Of a stretch of DNA of 64,000 nt, positions 37,278 to 46,600 are shown one piece after another. Where the stretch lies: NCBI RefSeq assembly GCF_000012845.1, contig NC_009615.1:1139501-1203500 (forward strand), read 5' to 3'. The notes below the pieces were generated by a model. It was given only the letters and a program-made list of their open reading frames with translations. It made no database searches and was not told where the DNA came from. Source of the stretch: Parabacteroides distasonis ATCC 8503. GTDB lineage: Bacteria > Bacteroidota > Bacteroidia > Bacteroidales > Tannerellaceae. The stretch's first letter is position 1. Each line of letters opens with the position of its first letter. The position numbers and the translations under genes are program-made.

Positions 37278-38441
37278 ATGAATAAGTTTATAGCGGGTGG
37301 ATGCTTGCTTTTATCGGTATTGACTTTATCATGTACTTCAGGTATCCGTGAAAAAGGAGAAATAGGGAAGACGGCTTCCGTAGAGCAATCTGCGTTCTCG
37401 CAAGAGCAGGTTAAGCCTTTATACGCCCAAGGATTCAAGCTTACCTATGCGGATCAATATCTCTTGGCTGATATCCAAGATCCTCAAAATGAGGAAAGCA
37501 CCACGTTTCATTATGCGTTCGTGAAAAGAGGTGCGAAACCCACGGGGATTCCCGCTGATTATACGGTGATAGAGCTTCCTATCCGAAGCGTTATCTGTAT
37601 GACTTCCCTGCAATTATCGAACTTTATTAAATTGGGTGCCTTGGATAGGGTCGTTGGGATTACCAGTACACGGCATTTGTTCAATAAAGAGATGAACGAA
37701 CGCCTGAAAGAAGGTAAAACCGCTAAGATCGGTATCGAGGGGAATTTCGATAACGAGGTTATCATGAGCGTGAATCCTGATTTGATCCTTGTATCGCCAT
37801 TCAAGCGGGGAGGCTATGAGATGCTGAAAGACGTGGGTATTCCCTTGATTCCCCATTTGGGTTATAAGGAGACTACGCCATTGGGACAGGCCGAGTGGAT
37901 CAAGTTCGTAGGCTTGCTGTTGGGGATAGAGAAAGATGGCAATGAGCGTTTCGCCACCATCGAGAAGAGGTATAATGAATTAAAGGAACTTACGGCGGAT
38001 GGTAAGGTTAAAAAACGTCCGATCGTTTTTAGTGGCGAGTTACGGGGTGGAAACTGGTATGCCGTAGGAGGAAAGAGCTTCTTAGCGCAACTTTTCAAGG
38101 ATGCCGGCGCTGATTATTTCTTGAAAGATGATGAGCGATCCGGTGGTGTTACATTAGACTTCGAGACGGTCTATAACCAAGCGGACGACGCTGATTATTG
38201 GCGTATCGTGAATAGTTTCCCGGGAACGTTCAGCTATGAGGCATTGAAAGAGCAAGATCCTCGTTATGAGGATTTCCGTGCGTTCCGGGAGAAAGGAATT
38301 ATCTATTGTAATATGAAGAACACGCCGTTTTATGAGAGTATGCCGACAGAACCGGAGATCGTCCTAGCGGATTTGCTTCATATCTTTCATCCGGATTTAT
38401 TACCGGATCATGAGTCGGTCTATTATTCTCGACTTAAATAA
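37278..38441 (+). CDS. btuF: Cobalamin ABC importer substrate-binding lipoprotein
   Basis: 387 residues. Lipobox LTLSCTS near residue 19. Class III (BtuF/FecB-type) periplasmic binding fold: PIRSVICMTSLQLSNFIKLG, VVGITSTRHL, NPDLILVSPF, VFSGELRGGNWYAVGGKSF. Captures a metallo-corrinoid and passes it to BtuCD. First gene after the riboswitch, which fixes the substrate class well even though siderophore-binding relatives look similar. Confidence 0.88.
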   Translation: MNKFIAGGCLLLSVLTLSCTSGIREKGEIGKTASVEQSAFSQEQVKPLYAQGFKLTYADQYLLADIQDPQNEESTTFHYAFVKRGAKPTGIPADYTVIELPIRSVICMTSLQLSNFIKLGALDRVVGITSTRHLFNKEMNERLKEGKTAKIGIEGNFDNEVIMSVNPDLILVSPFKRGGYEMLKDVGIPLIPHLGYKETTPLGQAEWIKFVGLLLGIEKDGNERFATIEKRYNELKELTADGKVKKRPIVFSGELRGGNWYAVGGKSFLAQLFKDAGADYFLKDDERSGGVTLDFETVYNQADDADYWRIVNSFPGTFSYEALKEQDPRYEDFRAFREKGIIYCNMKNTPFYESMPTEPEIVLADLLHIFHPDLLPDHESVYYSRLK

Positions 38442-38450
38442 GGAACACTG

Positions 38451-39515
38451 ATGAGACATTCAAATACCCTATGGATGCTGGCGATTGTCACGGCTATTTT
38501 TGTTCTAATCTTTTTGAATTTGGTGTTGGGGTCAGTCTCTATTCCTCTTCAATCGGTTTGGCATATTATCTGGAATTTAGGAAATGAGCCTATTACATGG
38601 CAGAATATTATCTGGAAATCCCGACTACCACAGGCATTGACAGCGTTGGTAGCGGGAGCTGGCTTATCCATCAGCGGCTTACAGATGCAAACCGTTTTCC
38701 GTAATCCATTGGCCGGACCTTCGGTCTTAGGTATCAGTTCGGGAGCGAGCATGGGTGTCGCTTTCGTGGTGTTGTTAAGCGGTAGTTTAGGGGGCGTTGC
38801 CTTGAGTAAACTTGGTTTTATGGGGGAGATCGCCTTATCGATAGCGGCCGTGATCGGTTCCTTATCCGTGATGGCGCTGATCGTGTATGTTTCCCAAAAG
38901 GTAAAAGGAAATGTCACGTTGTTGATTATCGGTGTGATGATCGGTTACGTGGCAAACGCCGTGATCGGTGTACTTAAATTCTTTAGCGTCGAGGAGGATA
39001 TCCGTGCATACGTGATTTGGGGATTGGGTAGTTTCGCCCGTGTTTCCGGTAATCAGATGACGTTGTTCGTGATTCTTATGACAATCTTGATCCCTCTCTC
39101 GTTCCTGCTTATCAAGACCATGAACTTGATGCTTCTTGGGGATAGCTACGCACGCAATTTGGGACTTAATATCAAGCGGGCCCGTTTGTTGGTTATCACC
39201 TCGGCTGGGGTCCTTACGGCGATTGTCACTGCTTATTGCGGACCTATTATCTTCTTGGGGCTAGCCGTTCCGCATTTATGCCGGGCCATATTTCAAACTT
39301 CCGACCATCGGATTTTAATGCCTGCGGTCTTATTCGCCGGTGCGGCGTTGGCGTTGATCTGTAATTTGATCGCCCGTATGCCGGGGTTCGAGGGAGCGTT
39401 ACCTGTCAACTCGGTAACCGCTTTAGTAGGTGCTCCAGTAGTGGCCTCAGTATTATTTAGAAAACGTAAGAATGAATTGAACGAGCAAGATGAAACAAGA
39501 TACGATTCATATTAA
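38451..39515 (+). CDS. btuC: FecCD/BtuC-family ABC permease
   Basis: 354 residues with about ten hydrophobic segments. Landmarks: WKSRLPQALTALVAGAGLSI, FRNPLAGPSVLGISSGASMG and YCGPIIFLGLAVPHLCRAIF, typical of BtuC/FhuB/FecCD permeases; the last includes the helices that contact the ATPase. Forms the membrane channel of the B12 importer. Its 3' end overlaps btuD by 26 bp. Confidence 0.92.
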   Translation: MRHSNTLWMLAIVTAIFVLIFLNLVLGSVSIPLQSVWHIIWNLGNEPITWQNIIWKSRLPQALTALVAGAGLSISGLQMQTVFRNPLAGPSVLGISSGASMGVAFVVLLSGSLGGVALSKLGFMGEIALSIAAVIGSLSVMALIVYVSQKVKGNVTLLIIGVMIGYVANAVIGVLKFFSVEEDIRAYVIWGLGSFARVSGNQMTLFVILMTILIPLSFLLIKTMNLMLLGDSYARNLGLNIKRARLLVITSAGVLTAIVTAYCGPIIFLGLAVPHLCRAIFQTSDHRILMPAVLFAGAALALICNLIARMPGFEGALPVNSVTALVGAPVVASVLFRKRKNELNEQDETRYDSY

Positions 39516-40503
39516 CGGACTTTCGATCGGTTACCATTCTAAGAGTAGTACAAAGCTGGTAGCTAAAGGTATACACTCTACGATCTATAGTGGTGAATTA
39601 ACCTGTTTGCTGGGTGCTAACGGGGTGGGGAAGTCTACTTTATTGCGCACGTTATCGGCTTTCCAACCTAAATTAGATGGGGAAATATTGGTCCTAGGAA
39701 AAGATATAGATACTTATTCCGATAAGGAATTGAGCACCACGATCGGTGTCGTGCTGACCGATAAATGTGAGATCCGGAATATGTTGGTACGGGAATTGGT
39801 CGGGATGGGACGTAGCCCGTATACCGGCTTCTGGGGTAAGTTGAGCAAGGATGATAAGCGGATCGTGGAAGAATCCATCGCCCTTGTCCGCATTGAGGAA
39901 CTAGCATCCCGCATGGTCCATACCTTATCGGATGGAGAACGCCAGAAAGTGATGATCGCTAAGGCGCTCGCTCAGGAGACTCCGGTTATTTACTTGGATG
40001 AACCTACCGCATTCCTTGATTTCCCCAGCAAGGTAGAGATTATGCAATTACTCCATCATCTAACCCGGAAAACGAATAAGACGATATTTATGTCCACTCA
40101 CGATTTGGAGCTGGCTCTTCAGATATCGGATAAGATCTGGTTAATGGACAAAGCGAATGGTATCTCTACCGGTACTCCCGAGGATTTGGCATTGAGTGGT
40201 CATCTAAGCAACTTTTTCGCCCGGAAAGGGATTGTTTTCGATAAGGATACCGGATTATTCCGTATAGATAATCAATTCTCTCGACAGATTCGCCTCGTTG
40301 GACATGGACAGAAATACGCTATGGTGCGTAAAGGGCTCCAGCGAAACGGAATTTTGGCGAATCGGGAAGTGGAATCGAATATTTGGATTGAGACTGGCGA
40401 TTTAAAGACCACCCACTTTATCATCCATGAGACTTCCGGCGGTACCTATATCACCCAAACGATAGAAGAATTACTTGCCTATTTTGATACTGAAAAATCA
40501 TAA
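39490..40503 (+). CDS. btuD: Cobalamin ABC importer ATP-binding protein
   Basis: 337 residues; longer than E. coli BtuD (249) by a C-terminal extension of about 80 residues. Walker A GANGVGKST, Q-loop region, signature LSDGERQKVMIAKAL, Walker B VIYLDEPTAFLDF, switch STHDLELAL. Energises the BtuCD-F importer at the inner membrane. The extension (about 255-337) resembles a small regulatory domain; its role is unknown. Confidence 0.92.
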   Translation: MKQDTIHINGLSIGYHSKSSTKLVAKGIHSTIYSGELTCLLGANGVGKSTLLRTLSAFQPKLDGEILVLGKDIDTYSDKELSTTIGVVLTDKCEIRNMLVRELVGMGRSPYTGFWGKLSKDDKRIVEESIALVRIEELASRMVHTLSDGERQKVMIAKALAQETPVIYLDEPTAFLDFPSKVEIMQLLHHLTRKTNKTIFMSTHDLELALQISDKIWLMDKANGISTGTPEDLALSGHLSNFFARKGIVFDKDTGLFRIDNQFSRQIRLVGHGQKYAMVRKGLQRNGILANREVESNIWIETGDLKTTHFIIHETSGGTYITQTIEELLAYFDTEKS

Positions 40504-40516
40504 CTATGAAATTTTC

Positions 40517-40563
40517 AATTCATAACTATGTTTTTCTTCATTCATAGTTATGAATTTTTTCCA
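40517..40563 (+). terminator. Terminator of the btu operon (repeated hairpin family)
   Basis: AATTCATAACTATG (40517-40530) pairs perfectly with CATAGTTATGAATT (40543-40556), followed by T's. The stem is nearly identical to that at 51607-51646. Confidence 0.8.
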
Positions 40564-40588
40564 TTTACATCCATTGTTTTAAAGTAAG

Positions 40589-40787
40589 CTAGCTTCGTCG
40601 ACTTTCCTGTAATTGCTTGAAAGATACATACAACTTTAATTCCACCATTCCTGTCACTCCTACGGCTGTGTGGAGTACAGGTGTTGTATATACCAACACA
40701 TCTTCTCGCTTTTCAATTTCAGTTTGATCAAATGGTCCGGGAACAGCCACCCCTAATACTTGTCTGCCTTTCGTAGGGAATGGCTAC
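40589..40787 (-). pseudogene. Remnant of a CocE/NonD (PepX_C) hydrolase
   Basis: Minus-strand translation between in-frame stops gives GRQVLGVAVPGPFDQTEIE, EDVLVYTTPVLHTAVGVTG and MVELKLYVSFKQL, the start of the C-terminal jelly-roll domain of CocE/NonD family hydrolases (normally about 600 residues). Only about 65 residues remain, with no catalytic alpha/beta-hydrolase domain and no continuation. The rest of 40504-40991 holds only the btu terminator and the AraC promoter. Confidence 0.65.
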
Positions 40788-40958
40788 AGACAAGAAGAAT
40801 AAGCTTCCCATACAGATAATTTTTCTTGTTCCCATATAATTATTATTTAAAAGTTTTTAGTTACAAAAATAGCGGTTATTTGGGGTGTAGACTGTATCAA
40901 TTCCACAGATATAATAACCAATTTCATCGGACGGTGAGAAACGTATGAAAGAAAAGGT

Positions 40959-40966
40959 TATCTTTG
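40959..40966 (+). promoter_or_regulatory. -7 box of the AraC regulator
   Basis: TATCTTTG, 26 bp upstream of the ATG at 40992. Confidence 0.6.
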
Positions 40967-40991
40967 CAATCGAAGCCAAATACAATTGAAG

Positions 40992-41894
40992 ATGAATGAG
41001 ATAAAGAGAATAGACACTGTGCAGCAATACAACGATTATTTCGGTATGGAAACGTTGCATCCGCTGGTTACGGTCATCGATGCGCGAGAGGCTAATCCGG
41101 TACATTTCTGTCCGAAACTCTATAATTTGTATGCTATCTTGATGAAAGACCCGGACTGTGGTACTCTCAAATATGGTCGTAGCATCTATGACTATCAGCA
41201 AGGCACGATGCTTTTTCTCGCTCCGGGGCAGGTCATGGGGTCTGACGATGACGGTCAGTTGCATCAACCCGGTGGATGGCTGCTCGCTTTTCATCCCGAA
41301 CTGGTACGTAACACTCCGTTAGCCCAATTCATCAAAAACTATAGTTTCTTCTCCTATTCCGCCAATGAAGCACTCCACTTGTCTGAACAGGAAAGGCGAA
41401 CCATTATTGACTGCATGTGCAAAATCAGAGAAGAATTGCTCCATCCCATAGACAAGCATACGAAATCACTGATTACAGACAATATAAAACTCCTACTTGA
41501 TTATTGTGAGCGGTTCTATGACCGTCAATTCGAAACGCGGGAGAATGTGAATCTTGACATCTTAGCCCGATTTGAGCAAACGCTGGATGATTATCTTGCG
41601 TCCAATCTTCCCATAAGTAAAGGTACGCCCACCGTGCAGTATTGTGCCGACAAGCTTTGCCTGTCGGCTAACTATCTAAGCGACCTTCTGAAAAAGGAAA
41701 CCGGTGTTTCTGCGTTGAAACATATCCAGCAGAAGATGCTCGATATAGCGAAAGAGCGTGTATTCGATGTCACCAAATCCATCAGCGAGATATCCTACGA
41801 ATTGGGATTTCCATATCCGCAACATTTCAGCCGTTGGTTCAAGAAAATGGTTGGGGTTACACCTAATGAATATAGACAAAATCGAAACAATTAG
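40992..41894 (+). CDS. AraC-family transcriptional regulator
   Basis: 300 residues from the ATG at 40992 (MNEIKRIDTVQQYND); a TTG two codons earlier is less likely. N-terminal cupin-like sensing domain (KYGRSIYDYQQGTMLFLAPG; FHPELVRNTPLAQFIKNY) and C-terminal AraC HTH (YCADKLCLSANYLSDLLKK; ISEISYELGFPYPQHFSRWF; GVTPNEYRQ). Paralogue of the regulator at the left edge. Unlike that one it has no intact neighbour to control: upstream is a hydrolase remnant, downstream a fimbrillin remnant, suggesting it lost its target genes. Confidence 0.88.
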   Translation: MNEIKRIDTVQQYNDYFGMETLHPLVTVIDAREANPVHFCPKLYNLYAILMKDPDCGTLKYGRSIYDYQQGTMLFLAPGQVMGSDDDGQLHQPGGWLLAFHPELVRNTPLAQFIKNYSFFSYSANEALHLSEQERRTIIDCMCKIREELLHPIDKHTKSLITDNIKLLLDYCERFYDRQFETRENVNLDILARFEQTLDDYLASNLPISKGTPTVQYCADKLCLSANYLSDLLKKETGVSALKHIQQKMLDIAKERVFDVTKSISEISYELGFPYPQHFSRWFKKMVGVTPNEYRQNRNN

Positions 41895-41900
41895 ACATTT

Positions 41901-41933
41901 AAACCACGGATCGTAATATTGCGATCACGGTTT
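41901..41933 (+). terminator. Hairpin after the AraC gene
   Basis: AAACC/GGTTT (41901-41905, 41929-41933) and GATCG/CGATC (41909-41913, 41922-41926) form a stem with an internal loop; a weak U tract follows. Confidence 0.4.
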
Positions 41934-42210
41934 AGTCAATCATAAAGGCACGGACATAACGGCAAGATGTCTGCGCCTTCGTATTTCCTAGTCCTTATCA
42001 ATTCAACGTCATGTAACAATATGAAGTTTGCATGTATGGATCTTTACACGGTTCCCCCGTCGGGAATCGTGCTACCTCGTGCGTGCCGTTTCGGACAGTA
42101 AGTCCTAAATGTTAAATGAGTAGTGAGATGTAAAGAGACAAACGGTAAAATAAACGATAATGTAAAATGAATCGAAAAACAGAAGTGATTGAGAATAAAG
42201 AAGTATGGAG

Positions 42211-42245
42211 AAAAAAAATGTCTCTTTCTTACGCAGAAAGAGACA
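42211..42245 (-). terminator. Perfect terminator reading on the minus strand
   Basis: An 11-bp perfect stem (42219-42229 with 42235-42245) with a 5-nt loop is followed, on the minus strand, by eight T's (42211-42218). The nearest minus gene is the recombinase, 300 bp upstream of it, beyond the fimbrillin remnant. The rest of 41934-42274 shows no gene. Confidence 0.7.
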
Positions 42246-42274
42246 ACTCTCAGAATGACGGATAAATAGTATAA

Positions 42275-42460
42275 ATTCTATCTTGGGGTGACTTGGTGAC
42301 CGATTACAATATCTATCAAGATTATCATTATAAGCTGACGGTGAATATCGCCGGCCCTAATAGTGCCGACCTCCGTGTAACGATAACAAACGGCAACGTG
42401 GCTGTCTTTGATGATGTGGACAATGTCGAGAATACCGTTAATTTTGGTGAAGAGAAATAG
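42275..42460 (+). pseudogene. C-terminal remnant of a fimbrillin-like protein
   Basis: After an in-frame stop, the plus frame reads WGDLVTDYNIYQDYHYKLTV, NIAGPNSADLRVTI and NVENTVNFGEEK, ending at TAG 42458-42460. IYQDYHYKL.V.I and the closing strand resemble the last strands of Bacteroidales fimbrillin-family (FimA/Mfa-like) proteins, which are 300 or more residues long with a lipoprotein signal. Only about 60 residues survive, with no start. It adjoins a tyrosine recombinase, as fimbrial loci often do. Confidence 0.6.
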
Positions 42461-42478
42461 TATCCATTCTAAGGGCTG

Positions 42479-42520
42479 TGCAGGAATGCCTTGACGAATC
42501 TACCCTTTGGCATTCCTGCA
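42479..42520 (+). terminator. Perfect 12-bp hairpin between remnant and recombinase
   Basis: TGCAGGAATGCC (42479-42490) pairs with GGCATTCCTGCA (42509-42520); 18-nt loop, no strong U tract on either side. Probably the terminator of the lost fimbrillin gene. Confidence 0.5.
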
Positions 42521-42548
42521 TGAACTATCTTAAATAAATGAGAATAAC

Positions 42549-43592
42549 TTAGAGGCAATCGAGGAAATGAGCTTCTTGCATTTCTTGCCGATTGTCTCTT
42601 AAAGCCATCACCTTATTTTTACTTCTTTGTCGAGTGGAAGAGCTGCGAACCAAATTGTTCAACATATTATCGGAGGCCCTGTCTATTTTAGATACTGATA
42701 TCCGGCCAAGATAGATCTCGATAGTCCGTAGGGACATATGTCCTAAGGATTGGCTGATAATGCCGATTTCTGAATTCGCCTCCAGCATCATGGAAGCCCA
42801 GCTATGCCGCATCACATAGGTAGTGAATGGCTGTTCGAAGTGTAATTGCTCTCCCATTTTCTTTAAGTGGCGGTTCACTCTCCGAAGCGCGGACTGAGCC
42901 GTGACTTCTCCCTCTCCGCTGATTTTCTCGTGTAAGAAAGGGAATATCCACGGGTTATTGAAACGCCGATAAGAGAATATGATGTTCTTTATCTCGGGGG
43001 TGATCTTTACTTGCATCGCTACGCCAGTCTTGCTACGTACGTAGTGGATATAATCATCGTTTATATTGCTGTGTCGCAGATTAAAGACATCCACGAAGCA
43101 CATACCTCTAGCGTAAAATAAGAAAAGAGCCAAGTGAAGGGCCGTACAGGCGTATGGGTTTTTGGGCCGCTCAAGAGTCGCCAGATTTTGTAGGTCGAGA
43201 CTTGGCAAAGCCCTTTTCCGGGTGGGTGGGACCTTTATCTGCAGGCCAGAGAACGGGCTTTCTCTCGGAACATCCATTTGTTTATCTTGGGCGATCTTGT
43301 TGTACATTGTCTTTAGATTACGAATGTAGAAGTCCAAACTACCCGGTTTCAAGGGAGCCTGTTTCCCGTCTTCCCCTTGCATCAACCATAAAAGATAGTG
43401 ATGAAGAAAATCGGTCGTTAAGTCGGCAAATATAAATTCCATTACCCTCGGACCTAAAAAGGTGGATAATTTATTCCATGCGCTTCGATAATTCCCAGCG
43501 GTTCTTCCTTTCCCCTCATCGATTTTACTATTGATCAATTCTTCTATACATTCCTGTAGCAAAGGAGAGTTGTCTGTTGTTTCTATATTCAT
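42549..43592 (-). CDS. Tyrosine site-specific recombinase
   Basis: 347 residues from the ATG at 43592 (MNIETTDNSPLLQECI); the longer reading to 43664 lacks a better start. N-terminal SAM-like core-binding domain (about 10-120), then the catalytic domain: first Arg in LFYARGMCFVDVFNLRHSNI, the R-box YVMRHSWASMMLEA, and LGHMSLRTIEIYLGRI with the late His and the nucleophilic Tyr. Related Bacteroidales enzymes invert promoters of surface-structure genes or act as integrases. Here it adjoins a fimbrillin remnant; no att-like repeats were found around it. Confidence 0.85.
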   Translation of the reverse strand: MNIETTDNSPLLQECIEELINSKIDEGKGRTAGNYRSAWNKLSTFLGPRVMEFIFADLTTDFLHHYLLWLMQGEDGKQAPLKPGSLDFYIRNLKTMYNKIAQDKQMDVPRESPFSGLQIKVPPTRKRALPSLDLQNLATLERPKNPYACTALHLALFLFYARGMCFVDVFNLRHSNINDDYIHYVRSKTGVAMQVKITPEIKNIIFSYRRFNNPWIFPFLHEKISGEGEVTAQSALRRVNRHLKKMGEQLHFEQPFTTYVMRHSWASMMLEANSEIGIISQSLGHMSLRTIEIYLGRISVSKIDRASDNMLNNLVRSSSTRQRSKNKVMALRDNRQEMQEAHFLDCL

Positions 43593-43650
43593 ATGATTAC
43601 TATTTATGGATATAGAATAACGAAAATAGAAAAGATTGGTTTTATCAAAA

Positions 43651-43679
43651 CCTCCCCTTACCAATTGTGGTAGAGGAGG
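43651..43679 (-). terminator. Terminator after the fused dehydrogenase gene
   Basis: On the minus strand CCTCC...TACC pairs with GGTA...GGAGG and is followed by TTTTG. It separates the fused oxidoreductase from the recombinase. Confidence 0.6.
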
Positions 43680-43697
43680 CTTTATTTTATTTATAGT

Positions 43698-46600
43698 TTA
43701 TTTGAAAGCTTTCTCACTAATTCCGTCTCCATCGAGCCTCAATCGCTCCATATAATCCGGAACGGTACGGCCTAACGCTTTATCTACGTATAGTTTAGCC
43801 AAGTATTGAGCGAGCATGAAGCCGTGACCTTGCAAACCTACGAATAGTCCGTTATCCGGATCGATAATGTAGCGAGGCTCTACATAATAACCGGACCATG
43901 TGGCTTGTACGGGTACTGTGGCTAACGATGGAATCCAATCGCAGAACACCTCGGAGATGATCTCCATGAAACGACGGGTATTAAACTTCAACTCATCAAA
44001 GTTGCTGATCTCCGCTTTAGCGTCGACAGCGGGGGAGGCGCAAGCGATAATCTGTCCGGTCTCGGCGAATTGCTGACCGTAGACAGCGGAGAAGTCGTTA
44101 CGTTTCCGGCGGTCTATCAACATATCGAGGATATCCCCGTTTTTACCCAGATTCGGTAGGCGATGGGTAATCAACGCTTGGTGCTTGACCGGATAGAGGC
44201 CGGTGTAAAGGCCTAGCATGCGGGCGAAACGCTCGGCGCTATAACCGAGGGCGTTCACGAAATGATCGCATTCGTATTCGATGTATCGCTTATCATGCGT
44301 ATATAATAAGACGTGATATTTTCTACCGTTTTTGTGTACTTCCACTAGGTGTGTGTCTTCCCAAACCTCACCTTGCCGCTCTTTGCCTTTGTTTCGTATA
44401 AAGTCTATCACACGCCCCGGGGTAGCTTGCCAACAATGCTGGGAGATTTGTGCGGCGAAATAGGTGTTTTGGTTCGTGTTGAAGTAGGGGGATACCTCTT
44501 TCTGAAAGTCTTTCTTGTCGATCAAATAAGCGTTGGACCAACCGCAGGAACGTTCCAGATCATTGTAGGTAGCCTCGTCGTGGGCGAACGTGATATAGCG
44601 TATCTCACGGTAATGGATATCGTATTCTTTTTGTGTCTCCTCGAATATCGTTTGGTTATTACGGGCGATCTCCGCTAATTCGGGGATCGAGAACGCTGGA
44701 CGACCACCACCGATATTACGCCATGATGATCCTCGATCCGCATTAATAAGCACGGTCTTTTTACCGGCTTCCGCAAAATAACGGAACAATGCGCTACCAC
44801 CTATACCTCCGCCGGCGATTAAGACTTCCGTCTTACGAACCTGCTTTCCAGAATCTACTTTATAGGTATCCGCTATCTGACGCTGTGGATACATTTCCCC
44901 TAGGACGAAGCGAGTAGATAGGGGAGCACGGGGGGTAGCGTCGCCTACCAGTTCGATACCTTTTTCCCTTAGTTTCATGCGTAGGCGGGGTATGCAGCGT
45001 TTTCCACGGCATGGCCCCATTCCTAGGCGGGTGATATGTTTTACCTCGTCGACGGAGATATATTTACGATCCCCAATGGCGGAAAGTAGCTCGTCCAAAG
45101 ATACGTCCTCGCAATGGCAAACATAGGTCTCCGACTCACACTCCGGCTCTTGCTTGAAGTCGATCTCCTCCGGATAGTTTTCTTTTACGATGAATCCTGT
45201 GATATTCAATAAGGCATCGTTTTCCATTCCTGCCGCTTTCACACGGGCCACGTTTGTTTTTGTCGGCTTCTTTAATACTTTCTCAATGATACCTTCGCCT
45301 TGTTTCTTCCCGTTATCATCGACAAGCCACACCTCGGCACCTACTTCTACCTCGTATTCTACCGGTAAGAATAAGTTTTGCTTCCGGGTATCGTAGCCGA
45401 AAATAGCCAGCCCCGGACAATGGGATACGCATTGCATACAGCCGGTACATTTTTCGTAATCGATCTCGGGCGTTACGCTGGTGGAGCTTTTGGTGATTGC
45501 CTTTTGAGGACAAGCGAAAGAGCAAGGGTTACAAGCGAAACCGTATAAGCAATCCAAGCGAACGAAAGGGCGTTGGGCTTGACGCTCGGGAGTGGGCCTT
45601 GGGGACTCTTCCTTGATGCGGATCGGATGTTGCTGGGAGTCGATGTATTCCTTAGATATTTGTAAGTAATCGTTGTAGTTGAAACGTACGCCTAGCTCTT
45701 GGGCGATCTCATAAGCGGCTTGCTTTCCTCTTAGTACGGCGGTAGTACCTTCTCCGATCCGTACGGCATCACCTACGCCGGCACAACGTTTTCCAAATGT
45801 ATATTGGCCTTTGGTTAGCAATTGGTTGTCGGGAATCAATCCTGTACATATATTAATGACATCAATACCATCGATCACTTTCTCTGTTCCCGGGATTGGC
45901 TTGAAGTTCTCGCATTCGCAGACAACCGCGCCGGTGATACCTGTCCGATCCAGGTTTGGAATGGCTTTCAAAAGCATATGAGAGGTATAAATAGGTATGC
46001 CAAGGCGGCGAATTCGATTCGCTTGTACCGGAAATCCACCTTCATGGGGCATCGCCTCTAAAATAGCCTTGACTTTCGCTCCGGCTTGCATCAATTGGTA
46101 GGACGTTAGGTAACCTATATTACCGGCGCCTACTGTCAATATGTTTTTGCCGAGTAACGTGAATTCAGCGTTCATCATTTTCTGTACGACTGCCGCTGTA
46201 TAAACTCCGGGCACATCATCATTCTCGAAGGTCGGCATAAAAGGAACCGCACCGGTAGCGACTATCAAGGCTTGAGCTTCTACATAGAAATTTTTATGGT
46301 TAAGCATGTCTTTTACGGCGATACGCTTATTTTGTAGGATATCCCAGACCGTAGAATGTAAGAAAATACCAGAGTGGTCGTCTCCGGCTAAAGTTTTCGC
46401 GATATCGAAACCACGCATACCCCCAAAGCGCCGCTCTTTCTCGAAAAAGAAAAATGCATGGGTTTGCATCAAAAATTGACCGCCGATCTTATCATTGCTA
46501 TCGATTACGATGCTGTTCAAGCCTAGTTCTTTTAAGGTTTCCCTACAAGCTAATCCAGCGGGGCCGGCACCAATGATGGCCACATCTGTTCGATAGATCT

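Noticed and set aside
42549..43592. Recombinase as integrase of an integrative element
   Set aside because: No tRNA, no flanking att-like repeats and no mobilisation genes nearby.
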